From: Perkinsus olseni
Lineage: Eukaryota; Perkinsozoa; Perkinsida; Perkinsidae
Direction of reading: 5' to 3'
Assembly (NCBI GenBank): GCA_013115135.1
Contig: JABANP010000091.1
Coordinates: 62,001-126,000 of the forward strand
Length of the DNA stretch: 64,000 bases
How positions within the stretch are numbered: position 1 is the stretch's first letter; every line of letters begins with the position of its first letter. The notes beneath the pieces were generated by a model. It had not been told where the DNA came from, did no database searches, and was given only the letters and a program-made list of their open reading frames with translations. Positions 33,522 through 46,962 of this stretch are shown piece by piece. Position numbers and translations under genes: made by a program.

Positions 33522-35171
33522 ATGCGAGTCCCATCATTGTACCCGATTTGGCTCTTCTGTTCATCAGTGTCCGTGGCCGGCGAGCACCACTACGAGTTTC
33601 AAGTCGAAACAAGGCATTACTGCATCGACGATCTCCTGGATCATAACGGGGAACCGGTGCCCTGCCGGAAGTCCATGGAAGCGGAGACGTTGGGTTTGAC
33701 ACTTCCTGGTAGGGAAGACGGGGTGCTCACGACGAGAAGCCACGTGATTGCCGCCGCTGGCTACGAAGTCTCCGGTAGACTCTCACCCCAGTCATCCGTA
33801 TCAGTACTTCATGAATACCAGGACACCAGACACCTACCGCGTGGAGCACCTGATAGACGGCCGAAGCGTTCTGGTTGGTGAAGTCCCATCACACCCACAG
33901 GTCGCCCCGGCCCTCCCCTCGGTCTCCGATCTTGAAGAAGATGGATGGACCTTCCTGCAGATGAACTGCGAAGGGTACATTTGCGAAGATGTTTGGATCA
34001 AGAAGAGTATGGTTGAGCCGTCTGTTGCTACTGGTGTCCACCTTACGGGAATTTACGCCAGCAACATCATGCCCGACATGTGGACTATTTACCTGCGCCA
34101 TGACGATGGAACACCATTGCGTATTGTGGCTACAAATGAGAGACATGGCGGGACCGTCCATCAGGAGATTCTCTTCACCAAGTTTAAGAAACGTGCTGGC
34201 ACGCTTTCGATGATGGAGGTTCGCGAGCGCATGTTTGGCGTCTATCTCATCAATGACGACGTCAATTCATTCGCCCATGCCGAGGTGGAGAAGCTAAGCG
34301 GGCACACGCACCACTTCAAGGAGCAACTGTTCGCTGGCATGGTTCCCGTTGCGTCGAGGATTCCCCCCGTGGTCTCAGATTGGATTCCCCAAGCGCATTT
34401 CGACACTATGGGGGCCATCCCTTACGACGTTGTGGAGCCCGGCAGCGCTGCGGCTTCTTATTTCTTCGCTACCAGTACCAGGCGATCATTGGTCGAGATG
34501 TTCGACTTCGAGTACCCGAAGAGCTGTCTCAAGCGTGGTCAGTCCGACAAGTACTGCTTGTCCGTGGTAGCTAATAAGAGTGTCTCGAATGAGCAGTTCG
34601 AGCTCGATACAGAGATACGGATGGCTGATGTTCATGATCGTAGCCGAAGTGCGGAGTTCAGCCTGGTCGCTGTTCTAGGCTCGAAGCCACACAGCGAGTT
34701 GGCACTGGACTTCTCTCTCAAAGCTAGAGGGTGCGCAGTGGTATGGCAGGCCGGTATCAAAAGTCAGTCTAACTGTAACAGTCTGCCTTGCAGCTGATGC
34801 TTCTGGTCATGACCTTTTCGACTCTGCGACAAGATCTTTTCCAAGGTTCCATAGCCGCCTCCGTCATCTTCAACATAAAAATAAGCCAAATAAACCTGCC
34901 CGTAGGGGTTAGAGTTGATGGGGTTGTTGCCTGTGCGGCGTATCCTTCTAACAACATCACTGCTATGGGAAAGCTCGGTATCACCGTCTCTGTCCCTCAC
35001 GGTGGAGCTACCATGGCTTTTGACCTGACCGCTACGACGACTCATCATCTCCCGAACAATTGGGAGTTTGCTTCCGGTGCCAGTTTCTCCGTATGGGTGA
35101 ACTTCTTGTTCTGGAAGCCACGCTTCAACCGTAGATTTCCTCTATGGCACGCAGGCCTCAAGACTGCATGA
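33522..35171 (+). CDS. Secreted protein, tandem paralogue 2
   Basis: The ATG at 33522 gives MRVPSLYPIWLFCSSVSVAG (signal peptide) then EHHYEFQVETRHYCIDDL. It is highly similar to the gene at 30680 through SRIPPVVSDWIPQAHFDTMG, IPYDVVEPGSAA and DKYCLSVVANK. An intron at the same place (donor after VVWQAG at about 34755, acceptor at 34846) leads to SIAASVIFNIKISQ and the C-terminal FPLWHAGLKTA with TGA 35169-35171. At 33771-33776 this copy reads tctccggtag where copy 1 reads tctcggtag. The single extra C shifts the frame between GYEVS and VDSHPSHP. Function unknown; probable surface or secreted factor. Confidence 0.75.
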
Positions 35172-35437
35172 GGTCAACTTATCGAGCACCACTCTTGGCC
35201 GTACACTCCTTTCAATGTAGATCTTACCCGGTGTTTGACGTGTTGTTATTCAGATTTCCGAAATATTCATAAGTTCGTTTCTGGGGGTTTTTCTTTTCCA
35301 AAGTACGGTGTAGCTCACAGCCAAATATTGTTCTGAGGTAAGTCCCGCATCCCTAGCAGTAGCTATTGATGAGTTTTTATCTCCTCCACTGTTCGTTGCG
35401 TTAACCAAGTGGATTACTCCCTATGCACGCTGATTTA
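35172..35437. other. Convergent spacer
   Basis: 3' region of secreted paralogue 2, facing a minus-strand gene. Nothing else seen. Confidence 0.3.
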
Positions 35438-35845
35438 TCAAGATGATATCGTCACGCCGAACTGAGAGTGCTCTCCCTGCATATACGGAAAATGCTCAAT
35501 TAATCGGATTTTTGAGGGAGCCTCCACCTCTGCATACATCCCCTTCGGTACCGTTGTGACGAGCCAACTAATGATCACTGGTTCGTAGAAAAGAAGAGCC
35601 CCCAGAAAATCAGCACATCGGCGAAGGCCCGACTGAGCCGATGCCGGCGTAGGACTATCAACTCCCACAAACGTGGAAGTTCTCGATTTTTCAGCAAAGT
35701 ATCGCGCTAAACGATTCACATAAGGACTACACCGCTGAAGAATAGCTTGCATGTCAATGTTGATTATCAGCAGAGACCAACAGAGGAAAACTTGGGTTCC
35801 TTCGAAAGATATCATTCTGGACTCGGTAGTGGTGGTTTGACACAC
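35438..35845 (-). CDS. Open frame, possible 3' part of the AP2-like gene
   Basis: A 135-codon open stretch on the minus strand with helical, moderately hydrophobic content (MQAILQRCSPYVNRLARYFA, CADFLGALLFYEPVIISWLV). It lies downstream of the AP2-like exons on the same strand. Apicomplexan AP2 proteins often carry a C-terminal helical ACDC domain, and this could be such a region, but the link is not shown by splice sites. It may be a separate gene. Confidence 0.3.
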   Translation of the reverse strand: MCQTTTTESRMISFEGTQVFLCWSLLIINIDMQAILQRCSPYVNRLARYFAEKSRTSTFVGVDSPTPASAQSGLRRCADFLGALLFYEPVIISWLVTTVPKGMYAEVEAPSKIRLIEHFPYMQGEHSQFGVTISS

Positions 35846-35945
35846 TTAGTAAACGCAAAACGGCAACGGATGTGGCGGCGGGATACGCCATGTAACGTTC
35901 AGTTTGGCTACTATACTCAGTGACGACAACAAGGATTCAGGTACT

Positions 35946-36940
35946 CTAAGTTGAATAAAGTGTGTGCTCGATCCTCCAGTGAATGAGAGATCGTCCTGAG
36001 CCAGGGCAGCATGCTGAGACCGCTAGTGGACCTACAGCGCTACTTCGGATCGGAGAATGTAACACAGTTCGGATAAGTGTGAAAATGACTTCCTGAAAAC
36101 AACCTTGTGAGGATAGGGGGAGTCGGTTAGGTGTCGAATTACACTGTCGTATGACAGCAGCGTCTACTCGGGTGCCGTCCTCCATCTTAGCTCTTTCTTG
36201 CGCGTCGACCGCTCGGGAACTCTCGGTGGAATCGACGGAAGAGGCGCTCTCACTGAAGAATCGTCGATGAGGCGGTCCTCCTCTCTTGTTAAACTCTTAT
36301 TATGCATTCACGATGAACCAGATGAACGCGACTTACACCGATACGCTCCCACACTCGGCGTCACTGTGGCTCTCTGGGAGCTCCTCGGTGGAAGGCTCTG
36401 TCCTAGCGTCCCACTCTTCTCGATCATGGGCTTCCCGTTTAGTCCCCTGATCACTTCCGTCTGCCTACAGACCGTGACATCCTGACGTACTTGGGTAAGT
36501 TCCTCTTTAGAGATTCCCATCTTCCGCAAGCGGCATTCTTCTGCTAGCCTGTAGGCCTCAGCAAACCCGTATCTGATCGAATAGAGCACCAAGCTGATGG
36601 ATGCACTCGGCCGGCGAGGGCTCTCACTTTTAAATGGAAAATGTTTTGCTCTTTACCTCCCATTTTCCAACCATCGAGCCATCCAACTCCGGGCTACGAG
36701 CAAAGGCCACTGAGTAGCTATCGACTGCGCACTCCCCAGTATTACTCCCTCCGACCCAGGTGATGCCTTTGACTCTCGGATGGTCACTCGGTGGGGGAGA
36801 AGGTGGAACTCGCGATCTACTTGGGCCTGGCCGGTCCTCTCCTTCGTGTTGTTCCGGGATACCCTCGGAAGAATAGTGACGGTGCTGAGTGAGATGAACA
36901 TCAACAGCAGCAGCTGAGTGACCTCACAACCGCGGGACAT
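35946..36940 (-). CDS. Probable AP2-domain DNA-binding protein
   Basis: Minus-strand exons: a first one from about 36940 ending ARSWMARWLENG, then over an intron to SLVLYSIRYGFAEAYRLAEE and RLRKMGISKEELTQ. The pattern R.WMARW.ENG, a Y/FSIRxYGFxEA block and a hydrophobic LA helix match the three strands and the helix of an AP2/ERF (ApiAP2) domain. Such proteins are the main transcription factors in alveolates. Further exons are Ser-rich (SSVDSTESSRAVDAQERAKM). The N-terminal leucine-rich stretch may not be the true start. Family call moderate; boundaries uncertain. Confidence 0.5.
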
Positions 36941-37155
36941 GAATACACAGTCCGGTCAAAACTTGTCCAGAGCTAACCAAAACCTTCCAGGGTTTGAGAA
37001 TGAGCTTATGAGAGCAGAAATTAGTACGGCTTTTGAATGGTGCAAGTTCCACAGAAGGGACCTCACTTCTTATCGAGCAAACTAAAAGCCAGTTATGGGT
37101 TGTGAGATTTTGCCTGCCGCCAAACGTTGTTTCTCCGCAGAGATCCAGTACTCAT

Positions 37156-38226
37156 TCACAAGTATTTTCTCTCAAACCCGAGGATTTTCCTTCCACAAGT
37201 ATGAAAAAGGTTAGTGGGGAAGTAGACGGCGTCACGCAGCTCGTATGTGGCGACGGATCTCGATGGAGAGCAGGAGGCCAACGCCATGGTGTGTCGGTGT
37301 AGTATTTCGAGAGACGACGCGAGTCTCACCCTCGCAACCTTAGCCCGATGCTGGCGATCGATATTCTCGTCGGAATGAGGCCTTCGGGTACGGCTGCAAA
37401 AGCAGAGGGTCTCGAAGCACACACCACAAGAAAGCGCAGTACCTTGTATCCTTACCCCGTGCCTCCGAAGGGCGCTGTCCGTTATGAGCCTGAGGGGTAA
37501 TGGAACTGGGCTAGATGAAAAAGAGGCAACCAAGGGAGCCAACTCCTCACCGATTCCGCTGCTAACCGGGCAGTCAATTTGTCGAGCTGGGCAGTCCACG
37601 TCGGAACTTCCATTGCCGGGACTCCATTGAAGCTGATAGGAGAAGAAAAGCTGTTCATTATTCGCAGTGCAAATTTCCCGCAATCCCGCTAAAGCCCGGA
37701 CTACCTCCTCATTGCCTCGGAATGCGAAGATACTGATGGGCGTGGATAGTGCTGAGGGACGTGACAGGTCTCAGCTCCTGGTGGGGTTGTCCCCCTGCAT
37801 GGCTGCCGCCTGGTACATCCTTATGTACGATCCCGCGTACATCCTTCGGAACTAAGCAGTGAAGGCGTTCGGGAGGAGATGGATGGTGCCTCCACCACCA
37901 CCACCTTGGCCCATTCCACGTTCAACTGCTGTTTTTCGCTCTGTATGCGACGCCGCTCCTGACGAAGAGCGAACAGAAGGTTGGCGAGGGACTCTAAAGT
38001 ATTCTCCAGAGAAGTCTGGAAAGGAGAGGGTTTGGTGTGGGTGATAAATCCTGAAGCTCACCAATGTATCAACTCCGGTGACGGGCACTCCGCTCTGATG
38101 CTGGCCGGTTGCAACGCTGCCAAGCTCAGAGAACAGGTCGGCCCCGCCCCTACCTCGAGTGAATAGGGGAGGAGGGGGAGGAATGGAAGACGGTGGCAGA
38201 GAACATGATGAGGGCCCAGGATTCAT
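37156..38226 (-). CDS. Coiled-coil hypothetical protein
   Basis: The ATG at 38226 (minus) starts a Pro/Ser-rich segment, then an intron (about 38005-38050) joins VTGVDTL to a coiled coil TSLENTLESLANLLFALRQE, RRRIQSEKQQLNVEWAK. Downstream the same strand reads NEEVVRALAGLREICTANNE, FFSYQLQWSPGNGSSD, and an open stretch to 37156 with a Cys pair region SCGVCFETLCFC. Connecting the coiled coil to the downstream part needs one-base skips near 37815 and 37720. Not recognised. Possibly two adjacent genes. Confidence 0.4.
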
Positions 38227-38798
38227 AATGAGCTGCCAAGCACACTGTTTTACACTTAAGAGACGGCAAGGCTCGAAGAAGAGACGGCATGTACATGTTT
38301 GTTATCACAACAGGTGAGAAGTACGACGAGACGCCCCGCGTGACTGCGTCACGGTATCTAATTCACTGAGAACGCGAAGGCCATTGACCGATGATGATGA
38401 TGATGATGCTGCTGAGTAGTACTGCGGCAAGTATATCTATATAAGTGGGAGTAGTATAGTACGATGATGATGGTAATTAAAGGATGATGCTGCTGCTGCC
38501 AAGCTATGCGGGCCAATCCTCAACACTTCACACCTGCATAGGGTGCTGGCCTGACTCGTAGTAGTAGCGGAAGAAGAACACCTCCTCGAGACGGAGGGAC
38601 TCATGCTGGTGTCGGCTGTTACAGAAATAGACAGAAGAATGCATCATCATCACTGACAGTTGTCAATTGCCGTGTTGAGGACACCGAAGCAAGATGCAAC
38701 TGTAGTAATAACGATCACGTGAAGAAATCAGCATGAGATTCTCCCGGCTTGCCGGAGGTTGACGGTTCTGCTGCTACCGCTGTGATGTTGGGGAGAGC
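38227..38798. other. Intergenic with trinucleotide runs
   Basis: No gene seen. Contains GATGATGATGATGATGCTGC near 38390 and a CTG run near 38480. It forms the downstream flank of the E2 gene and the upstream flank of the coiled-coil gene. Confidence 0.4.
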
Positions 38799-40496
<1,698 letters not shown>

Positions 40497-40601
40497 TCAC
40501 GGAGAAAGAACACGAGGGCGCAGAAGAACGCCAAGAATACTATTGGTGTCAACGGTTTCTACTCCTAGGTCCATGAAAGTGGAAAACAAGAGAACAGTTA
40601 A

Positions 40602-41038
40602 TTGACTGGTTTCATATCCTCGGCTTCGCAAAGAAAACGACACATTGTCGAAGACAGCCAACCTCATCAACGAGCAGTGCGACACAAATCCGCTGAGCCG
40701 ACGACAGCTACGACGACGATTACAAGCGGGCGAATACCTCCGAGCAAGCAAAAATTCCCCGCGCATAATCGTCGATCTTCAAAAATCAGAACTTGAAGCT
40801 CCACTCGAATGGTGCGTCGCAGCAGCACTGTCAGTGACGCCCCGACGCGCCTTGATGAATACCTCAGCAGTCAAGAAGGCGTGAAGATGCCAACGAAGCC
40901 TCTCCCTGTGAGTAGCATTCTTCTATACCATTCAAAAGCCAATTCGCCCCAGAGTGAGGCCGCAATGCCAGCGCTTGAGGATATCACATTAGCGAGTAAA
41001 GACAGCAGTTTGGCGGCAGAGTTGGAATAGCCCAGAGG
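40602..41038 (+). CDS. Hypothetical basic protein, plus strand
   Basis: Coding-like exons with SRRQLRRRLQAGEYLRASKN, IIVDLQKSELEAPLEW, then in another frame STVSDAPTRLDEYLSSQEGV and, over an intron (40909-40958), SEAAMPALEDITLASKDSSL to a TAG at 41028-41030. Downstream, YKENRSLGHEIEGLTRQVRL (about 41105) looks like a coiled coil and may belong to the same gene. Basic N-terminus, acidic C-terminus; no family recognised. A frame change of -1 or +2 near 40810 is unexplained. Confidence 0.35.
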
Positions 41039-42606
41039 GAGGTTGGTATAAGGCTTAGCGGGAAGATTTCCTGCGTGGCTGAAGTTCGTCCCCGAGATCG
41101 AAGTCTGTATAAGGAAAATCGTTCCCTTGGTCATGAAATTGAAGGCCTTACTCGCCAAGTCAGACTTGCTTTCCGAGGCTCGCCGCTGAACTGGCCAAGT
41201 TACTTCGCTATCTTAATGTCCTTGTTTGGAACCTATCGCCAAACTGCTGTCATAACTCTCTCATGTGATGTCCACGAGCGCTGGCGGCCTCACTCTATGC
41301 CGAATAGACTTTTGAATGGTATAGGAAGTGTAACCAGGCACGATGCTTCAGGATGTTAACCAAGGCTCTGTGACGCAGCTGGGGACTTATCCTGTCAAGA
41401 CCATCCTCTATTCTCAGGGACTCCCAGTGGCTAGGCGGGTAGGATGCTTGTAGATCTCAGGGAAGCCTGGCTGTCCTCCTCAGTGCTCAGCATCGCACGC
41501 TCGTGCTTTTCAAGAAAACACAATTCTCGAGTTGGGAACTGAGTCTCCATCAAGCGTCTGACCTGTGTTGTCGAATCGTCGAGATTCATTTCACCGAAGC
41601 CCTTTTTGGCATTCTTTTCCTGCTTGGTAGTATAGCCTCGTAGCCCCGGTCTAGAGCTAGGGAGGCTGTATCTATCATTGTTATATTCTCAGTACGAAGT
41701 CTCTTATGCATGAATATGTGAGGATCTCGCTCAGTATGAATATTCCTCGTAATTTTACCCTCGGTGTCTTTATGGCCTCATTTCGTCACTAATTTTCACC
41801 CCTCTAACCAGGCCAGTGTGAATGTCTTCTCTGGATGCCAGGTGCTTCCCTCACAGAGACTGGATACCACTAGTCTGGCCGCCAACGCTGGACCACAGGG
41901 CAACGGTCGTGTCCAGGTGACTCTTCGCGAGTCAGAGGGTGGGATGGAATTTTTGTCGCGAGTTTCACCCACCTGTTGATAGTGAATGATAGTGACACAG
42001 GGATGAGTCCCATGCCGGCGCGGCAGTACCGCTTCTTGTGTCATGTTTTCTTTGGCCGTCTAGCTCGATCGAACCTTCCTCAGACACCGGCAACGCTTGT
42101 TCACGTTCCGGGAGGCGAGTCGCAGTCCGATGTAAGGCGAAAGTCGAATGCTTAGATCTAGTGTTCCTACTTGCTATGGGCGGAGCAGTAATGCAAGCCG
42201 GGATGTCGGACTTCAGACACTGTGCTACGGCGTCGCGCTTTCCGCGCACGACCATGCCGAGAGATTGGCTCACAGTAGGTACCCCGGCTCAGTCTAGCTG
42301 TACCTCGCACCTCCAGCAGCCTGTCACTGGACGCGCCGTCAGCGCGGCGGGGCTCACTGGAGAGTCTTGATTGCGAGGAGATATTGAACGAGTATCTTCG
42401 TGGGTTGAGGAGGATGTTGGCCACTGGCAAGCACCGAGTCAGCGCCAGTCAGCAGGATTTTTTCGAGTCGTAAGTCGAGCTGCTCTTCCGCTATGGGAAA
42501 ACTCTTCTTTTCAGCCGCGCGGAAAGGCTCCACGAGTCGCTGTCTCGAAGGCTAGGGAAAATTGAGTATCGGACCACTCCTGCCTGATTTGAGTGTACGC
42601 AGTCGT
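41039..42606. other. Unresolved region
   Basis: Several open frames of 60-110 codons occur on both strands (for example plus 42038-42370, minus 41965-42273), but none gives a recognisable motif or a convincing exon chain. It may contain a minus-strand gene around 41800-42400. Confidence 0.3.
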
Positions 42607-42607
42607 T

Positions 42608-42930
42608 TATGTTAGTCTCCCGTCGGAGCCTTCAACATAGCCGCAGAAGTGGTAGACGCAGCAGGTTGCGGGACTTGAGCCCGGTGTCGATCGAGGAGGA
42701 GTTGAGCCCTCGACGGCCTCCTCAGAGGGTTCGATCATCCAGGTAATGATTCGAGTCCGTTGCGGGTGATATGAGGGATTGCTACTCTCTGACTCAATAC
42801 GGTGGAACTCCCGAAGGCCGCAGCTCCGCTCTTGTCGATTGCCATGTAGTTGGGTACCGCCATCGCGTCCCTGGTTAGATAGGTCGGGCCAGTGACGGCG
42901 GGCTCTGCCCCGGGCTGTTGTCGGCAATCA
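42608..42930 (+). CDS. Possible short gene with mitochondrial-type N-terminus
   Basis: The ATG at 42608 gives MLVSRRSLQHSRRSGRRS, an Arg/Ser-rich, acid-free start typical of a mitochondrial targeting peptide. A GT-AG pair at 42665-42725 would follow; the candidate intron begins ggttgcgggacttgagcccg, a diverged form of the antisense T-arm motif. The next exon and the remainder could not be established. Tentative. Confidence 0.25.
42665..42725 (+). repeat. Candidate intron with diverged T-arm motif
   Basis: GT-AG bounded; core GGGACTTGAGCCCGG (three differences from GGGATTGAACCCGGG) begins 5 nt after the donor. The host gene is not verified. Confidence 0.35.
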
Positions 42931-43484
42931 GAGTAGAAACCGATGTGGTTGAAAATTTCACCTTGAAATAGCGGGAATATGCTCTCTGCTCACTGCCGCT
43001 GAAGGCTCAGTGGCGCGCTGGGTGGGGTAGTGGTCACCATGAAGCGCCCGGCTCGGTCGTGCGGTAATACTTTTCCATGTACCTCTAGCATCTACTACTG
43101 GCATCAACTTTTCTCACAGCCCCCTCAGCTATAGACACGCTGATACTGGAGACGTCAGAAAAAACCGGAGGAGCAGCAGTAGCAGCTACGCTAGAGCGGT
43201 GGGTGTTTGGTAGTCGGCCGTCGCGGGTCATTGAGCGGACAGGTCCCCAATGGGTCTAGCTGCTCGGCCCCTCATCACCGTGCTCAACCACATTGGGCTT
43301 TAACAAAACAGTCCGTCGAGTCTCTGCCGCGGTCAACGCCCGAGAGGTACATAGCGATGTGAATGCGTGGAGAACTTTCTCATACCACTCCTTTGGTAGT
43401 TCCTGCGTGGGCTATCCCTTGCACCCCGGGATAAATCGCGGAGCAAACTACGCAAGGCCGACGCGAAACGCTTGTGGAAGGGCT
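42931..43484. other. Unresolved or intergenic
   Basis: No convincing gene. Open frames upstream of 43485 could be 5' exons of the following gene. Confidence 0.3.
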
Positions 43485-44054
43485 ATGGTCGCCGAGGGAA
43501 GCGCTAGAGTCGACCAGGCGAAGAAGCCGAAGCCTGTTATCATCACTGGCTTCGAAGAGTTCGACGTCATCGAGGAACCTGTGGAAAGACGGAGGGAGTC
43601 CGGACGAGTATTGATCGGCTCCACAGAGGATCTCTTCGGTGGGGAAGTGGAGGACAAGGTGAAAGACGTAAAAGAGGATATCGACTCTTGCCGGAGGTGA
43701 GTCCCGCAAAGCCACTTTACGGATTCATATTTATTCACTCGGAGCTGCTGCCGCTGTGTCGTTCTCGTGTCACACGTATTCTTATTGTACTTTAGCGTTG
43801 AGAGTCGATGACAGTTGCCTCTCACGGCGCAGGTACCCGTCTAACGGAGGCACAGGGATGCTGCAATCATCCCTTGCCGTCAGTGTTTCTCCTGCTCGCC
43901 CCACCGTGCAGCCTAGCAACGTAGCAGATGGTCATGCCGGCTGCTGTCACTTCACGTCTATTGAATTCATGGACTCTCTGAAGTCCGGGGCTCCGTCGAG
44001 GAGCTCGGCTGGGTGAGGAAGGCGGATGATACTGAAGAGGCCATGGATGGTTGA
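43485..44054 (+). CDS. Hypothetical acidic protein
   Basis: The ATG at 43485 gives MVAEGSARVDQAKKPKPVII then TGFEEFDVIEEPVERRRESG and FGGEVEDKVKDVKEDIDSC. An intron (about 43698-43832) joins in phase to YPSNGGTGMLQSSLAVSV and a Cys/His region GHAGCCHFTSIEFMDSL. After a frame change near 43996 (-1 or +2) it continues GSVEELGWVRKADDTEEAMD to TGA 44052-44054. Charged, no membrane segment. Not recognised. The start could be further upstream. Confidence 0.45.
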
Positions 44055-44346
44055 ATTAATGAGTATCTCGTCGGTCTGTCGTTTTGACCGGTCCTCGATC
44101 ATCATGGTGTATAGTTACGTTACTACAACATGTTACGTTTCCCACCGTAGACGTTCAGTGCTCATTGTTTCAATACGCGGGGAATGGGTGTCTTCTCCGG
44201 TCGTCGGGCGTGAGGGAGGAACAAAGCACTTCGTGGCGTTCATAAGTTCAGAATTATCGCTGCCCAGGCAGCTCGCTATACCAACCTGTACGCCAATTGA
44301 ACTGCGGGGGAAAGTTTCGCTGTGAGCACCTGCTCCTCTTTCAGTA
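44055..44346. other. Spacer upstream of LRR gene
   Basis: No gene recognised; probably promoter and 5' UTR of the LRR gene. Confidence 0.3.
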
Positions 44347-46930
44347 ATGCTCACCGTCTACCTCCTCTGCTCCTCTTGCGTGCTAACCCTGGTGGAGGGA
44401 GAGTATGCAGGTCAAGATCCATTGGCAGACGTTATCCTCCCTACCAGACGATCGCCTCGTCAAGACCGAGGATGGTAGTTCACAGGGCTCCTCCCGAGGC
44501 GTGAAGTTTTTCGGGTCATTGCACTCGACTTGCCTACTTTACCTGATTGAGCAGTCGCGTCATTGTTTTCCACTAGGTAATTGGCACAACACGCAGAGGG
44601 AGAAAATTGATCTCGTGGATGCCTGTGGGTGAGAGTAAGAGCTTCACATCCGTCGACAGGCTCGGCGTTGGCAGTGGCCGAAGAGTGTCCACCAGGTTGG
44701 CTTCTGTAGGCCTTCCACAGATACGTAGAACCCACGCTTGCGGCGGGGCCTGCCTCCCATTCGCTCTCCCATGGCTGTCACCTTTGGACCGCTCACAACT
44801 TCACTGCGGGGACCCAGAGGGAGCTCGAGCGGGATGCCCTTGCCGATTTTTGTTCCATCAGCTCGATGGTGTGGGCTGGAGGAACAGGGGCGGCTGGCTG
44901 GTCGGAGAACCCTGCTGGAATGGATGGTACTAATTTGGAGTGGCGTTTTTAGCCGTCACGGCGAAGTTACCGTGCAAGGGCCGGTCAGGTATGGTGTAGA
45001 ATGCAACGAGTTCGGTTTCGTACGTTCTCTGTCGCTATCCGATAACCGGCTCAGAGGGAGTATCCCTGCCAGTATCAGCCACCTCACCTATCTAGAGGTC
45101 AGCACAACCGGCTGTTCGCGGGGTGTTCGGCGGCAAAGCGTCGGGACTGGGTATTGCCGTCTCGCTTTGTATCCTTTCTCGTTGCGTATTTCCCGTCATC
45201 CGTCGTCCGACTGCACGTACGTTGCCGTGGCGCACGAGATTAGGGTGTCATGGGAAAGCCCAGCAGGCGGTTAATTAGTGCTGCGACGTGCGCCCCATCA
45301 GGAGCTGTACCTCCATAATGCGGCAGACTCCTACCACTCATTCCCGAATGAGGATGCAAACAAGATATCAGGCAGTCTGCCGAGGATGGGATCTTTGAGA
45401 CGCCTCCAGGTGACCGTATCTTTAGATACATTCCGGCAACATCCGCTCCGCCCTAGGTGTTAGACATCAGCGGCAATGAAGTAGACGCCCTCCCATATGA
45501 CTTGTAATTGGAGCGGGTCTATTCCTTGTCAATCGCGCACGCCATTCTGATCGATTTAAAAGCATGTGAGTTTTTCTGCTGTGTTTAGGTATGTCAGCAC
45601 GAATTTGGAAATACTTTCGGCATCGAGGAACCGCTTGAGAACCCTGCCGATCTATCTTGGGAGGTTGCGCAAATTAAAGATTCTCCAACTTCAGGACAAC
45701 CTCATAGATGCCGTCCTGCCGATAGAAGAGGTAAAATCTTCGCTGTGCACGCGATTGAGCATATCTTAGTTTGCAGCCGGGCACTCTCTGCCAGGTGTGT
45801 AAATTGTCGAGTATCCAAGTATTCGACCTGGGCAACAACACTATATCAGGAACGCTGAGGTGGGAGGCTGCTGCGCTTCGTCGTGCCAGTGGCTACCGGT
45901 GTGACGTATGACTATGCTTGACTTGCATACGGTGTTAGATCACGATCGTGGTAGGCTAACTCAGTGCCCGTTTACAATGGAATAAAAACCAATAATACCT
46001 AACCCCAACCTATTAGTTAGTTTGCTCAGTATGCGCCGTGACGGTTTCAAGGATCCAAATGACGAGCGAGTGATGCTATGATGAAATGATATGAGTAACG
46101 CACGCGACAGGACGATGGCGTGATGGGCCAGCTATCTAACACGGGCAGTTTGGCCCCATCCTCAGCAACTGTCTCTCGGAGCTGGATCCTCTGGTCTTCG
46201 ATCTATCGGCTTCCCATCCAGGAGGCATGCCGGTCGGCAAGGGTATCACCGGTGAATTCCCAACATCGGTGAGTTCAAATTCTGGTGCTGGGGTCCATCG
46301 CTGAAGTAACCTCAGATTATACCGACCTGGCGGAATATAGCAGATGGTTACCTTTCGGTGTACTTCCAGTTCTACATGACTGGCCATATATCCAGCGCTT
46401 GCAGTGATGTTCGATACTGCTATCAGTAAGGCTCAAGAAAAGTGGTAGAATACTGCAAATTGGAAATGCATTTTGTGTAAGATTTCTGGTAGTCGGCAGA
46501 CCCGAATAATTAAGAGCAGCAGCTTATATGTGTGCGTGCAATAGTTGCTCCACGCTATGGAGAGTAGATCGCTGCTGCGCAATGCCCATCTTTATGCACT
46601 ATCAACGCTGGGGCATACACCTCACAGTATTACCTATGATGATAAGTTTTAGTCGGTATAGGAGTATTAGGGCGATTATGCGGCTTGTGAGCTCAGATTC
46701 ATGTACGATACTCACGGGGATCTAACATGGGCCAGTGCTGGTGAAATCCCTGATGTGGTTATGGAGACTGTGAACCTAGCAAGAGGACAGCAGTCTCCTT
46801 GGCTGGCGCCTGTTGCGTTGGTTGAAATGTTAGGTATGGGAATCGAACCCGGGACCTCTGCTGGGGACTGTGATTCAGGCTCAATTTCATTCACAAATGC
46901 TTCTAACGGCGGTGCGAGGGACGGCATCCA
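44347..46930 (+). CDS. Secreted or surface leucine-rich-repeat protein
   Basis: The ATG at 44347 gives a signal peptide MLTVYLLCSSCVLTLVEG. A cap-like exon has NWHNTQREKIDLVDACG, as in the N-terminal cap of plant-type LRR proteins (NW....W.GV.C). Repeats follow across many introns: VRSLSLSDNRLRGSIPASIS, NKISGSLPRMGSLRRLQ, VLDISGNEVDALPYDL, LEILSASRNRLRTLPIYLGR, LKILQLQDNLIDAVLP, IQVFDLGNNTISGTL, CLSELDPLVFDLSAS and GEIPDVVMETVNL. Repeat type LxxLxLxxNxLxGxIP. Such proteins bind ligands or partners outside the cell. A C-terminal transmembrane segment or kinase is not seen. The 3' end is unclear because it nearly reaches the H-protein start at 46963. Confidence 0.65.
46834..46878 (+). repeat. 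Probable intron with antisense T-arm, LRR region
   Basis: Starts gtatgggaatcgaacccggg and ends gattcag. Removing it keeps the frame (VEMLG-SISFTNASNG), but its length is a multiple of three and it has no stop, so it could also be read through. Confidence 0.5.
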
Positions 46931-46962
46931 GGAGCATACTAAGCGTCCAGGCTCCCTTGTGC

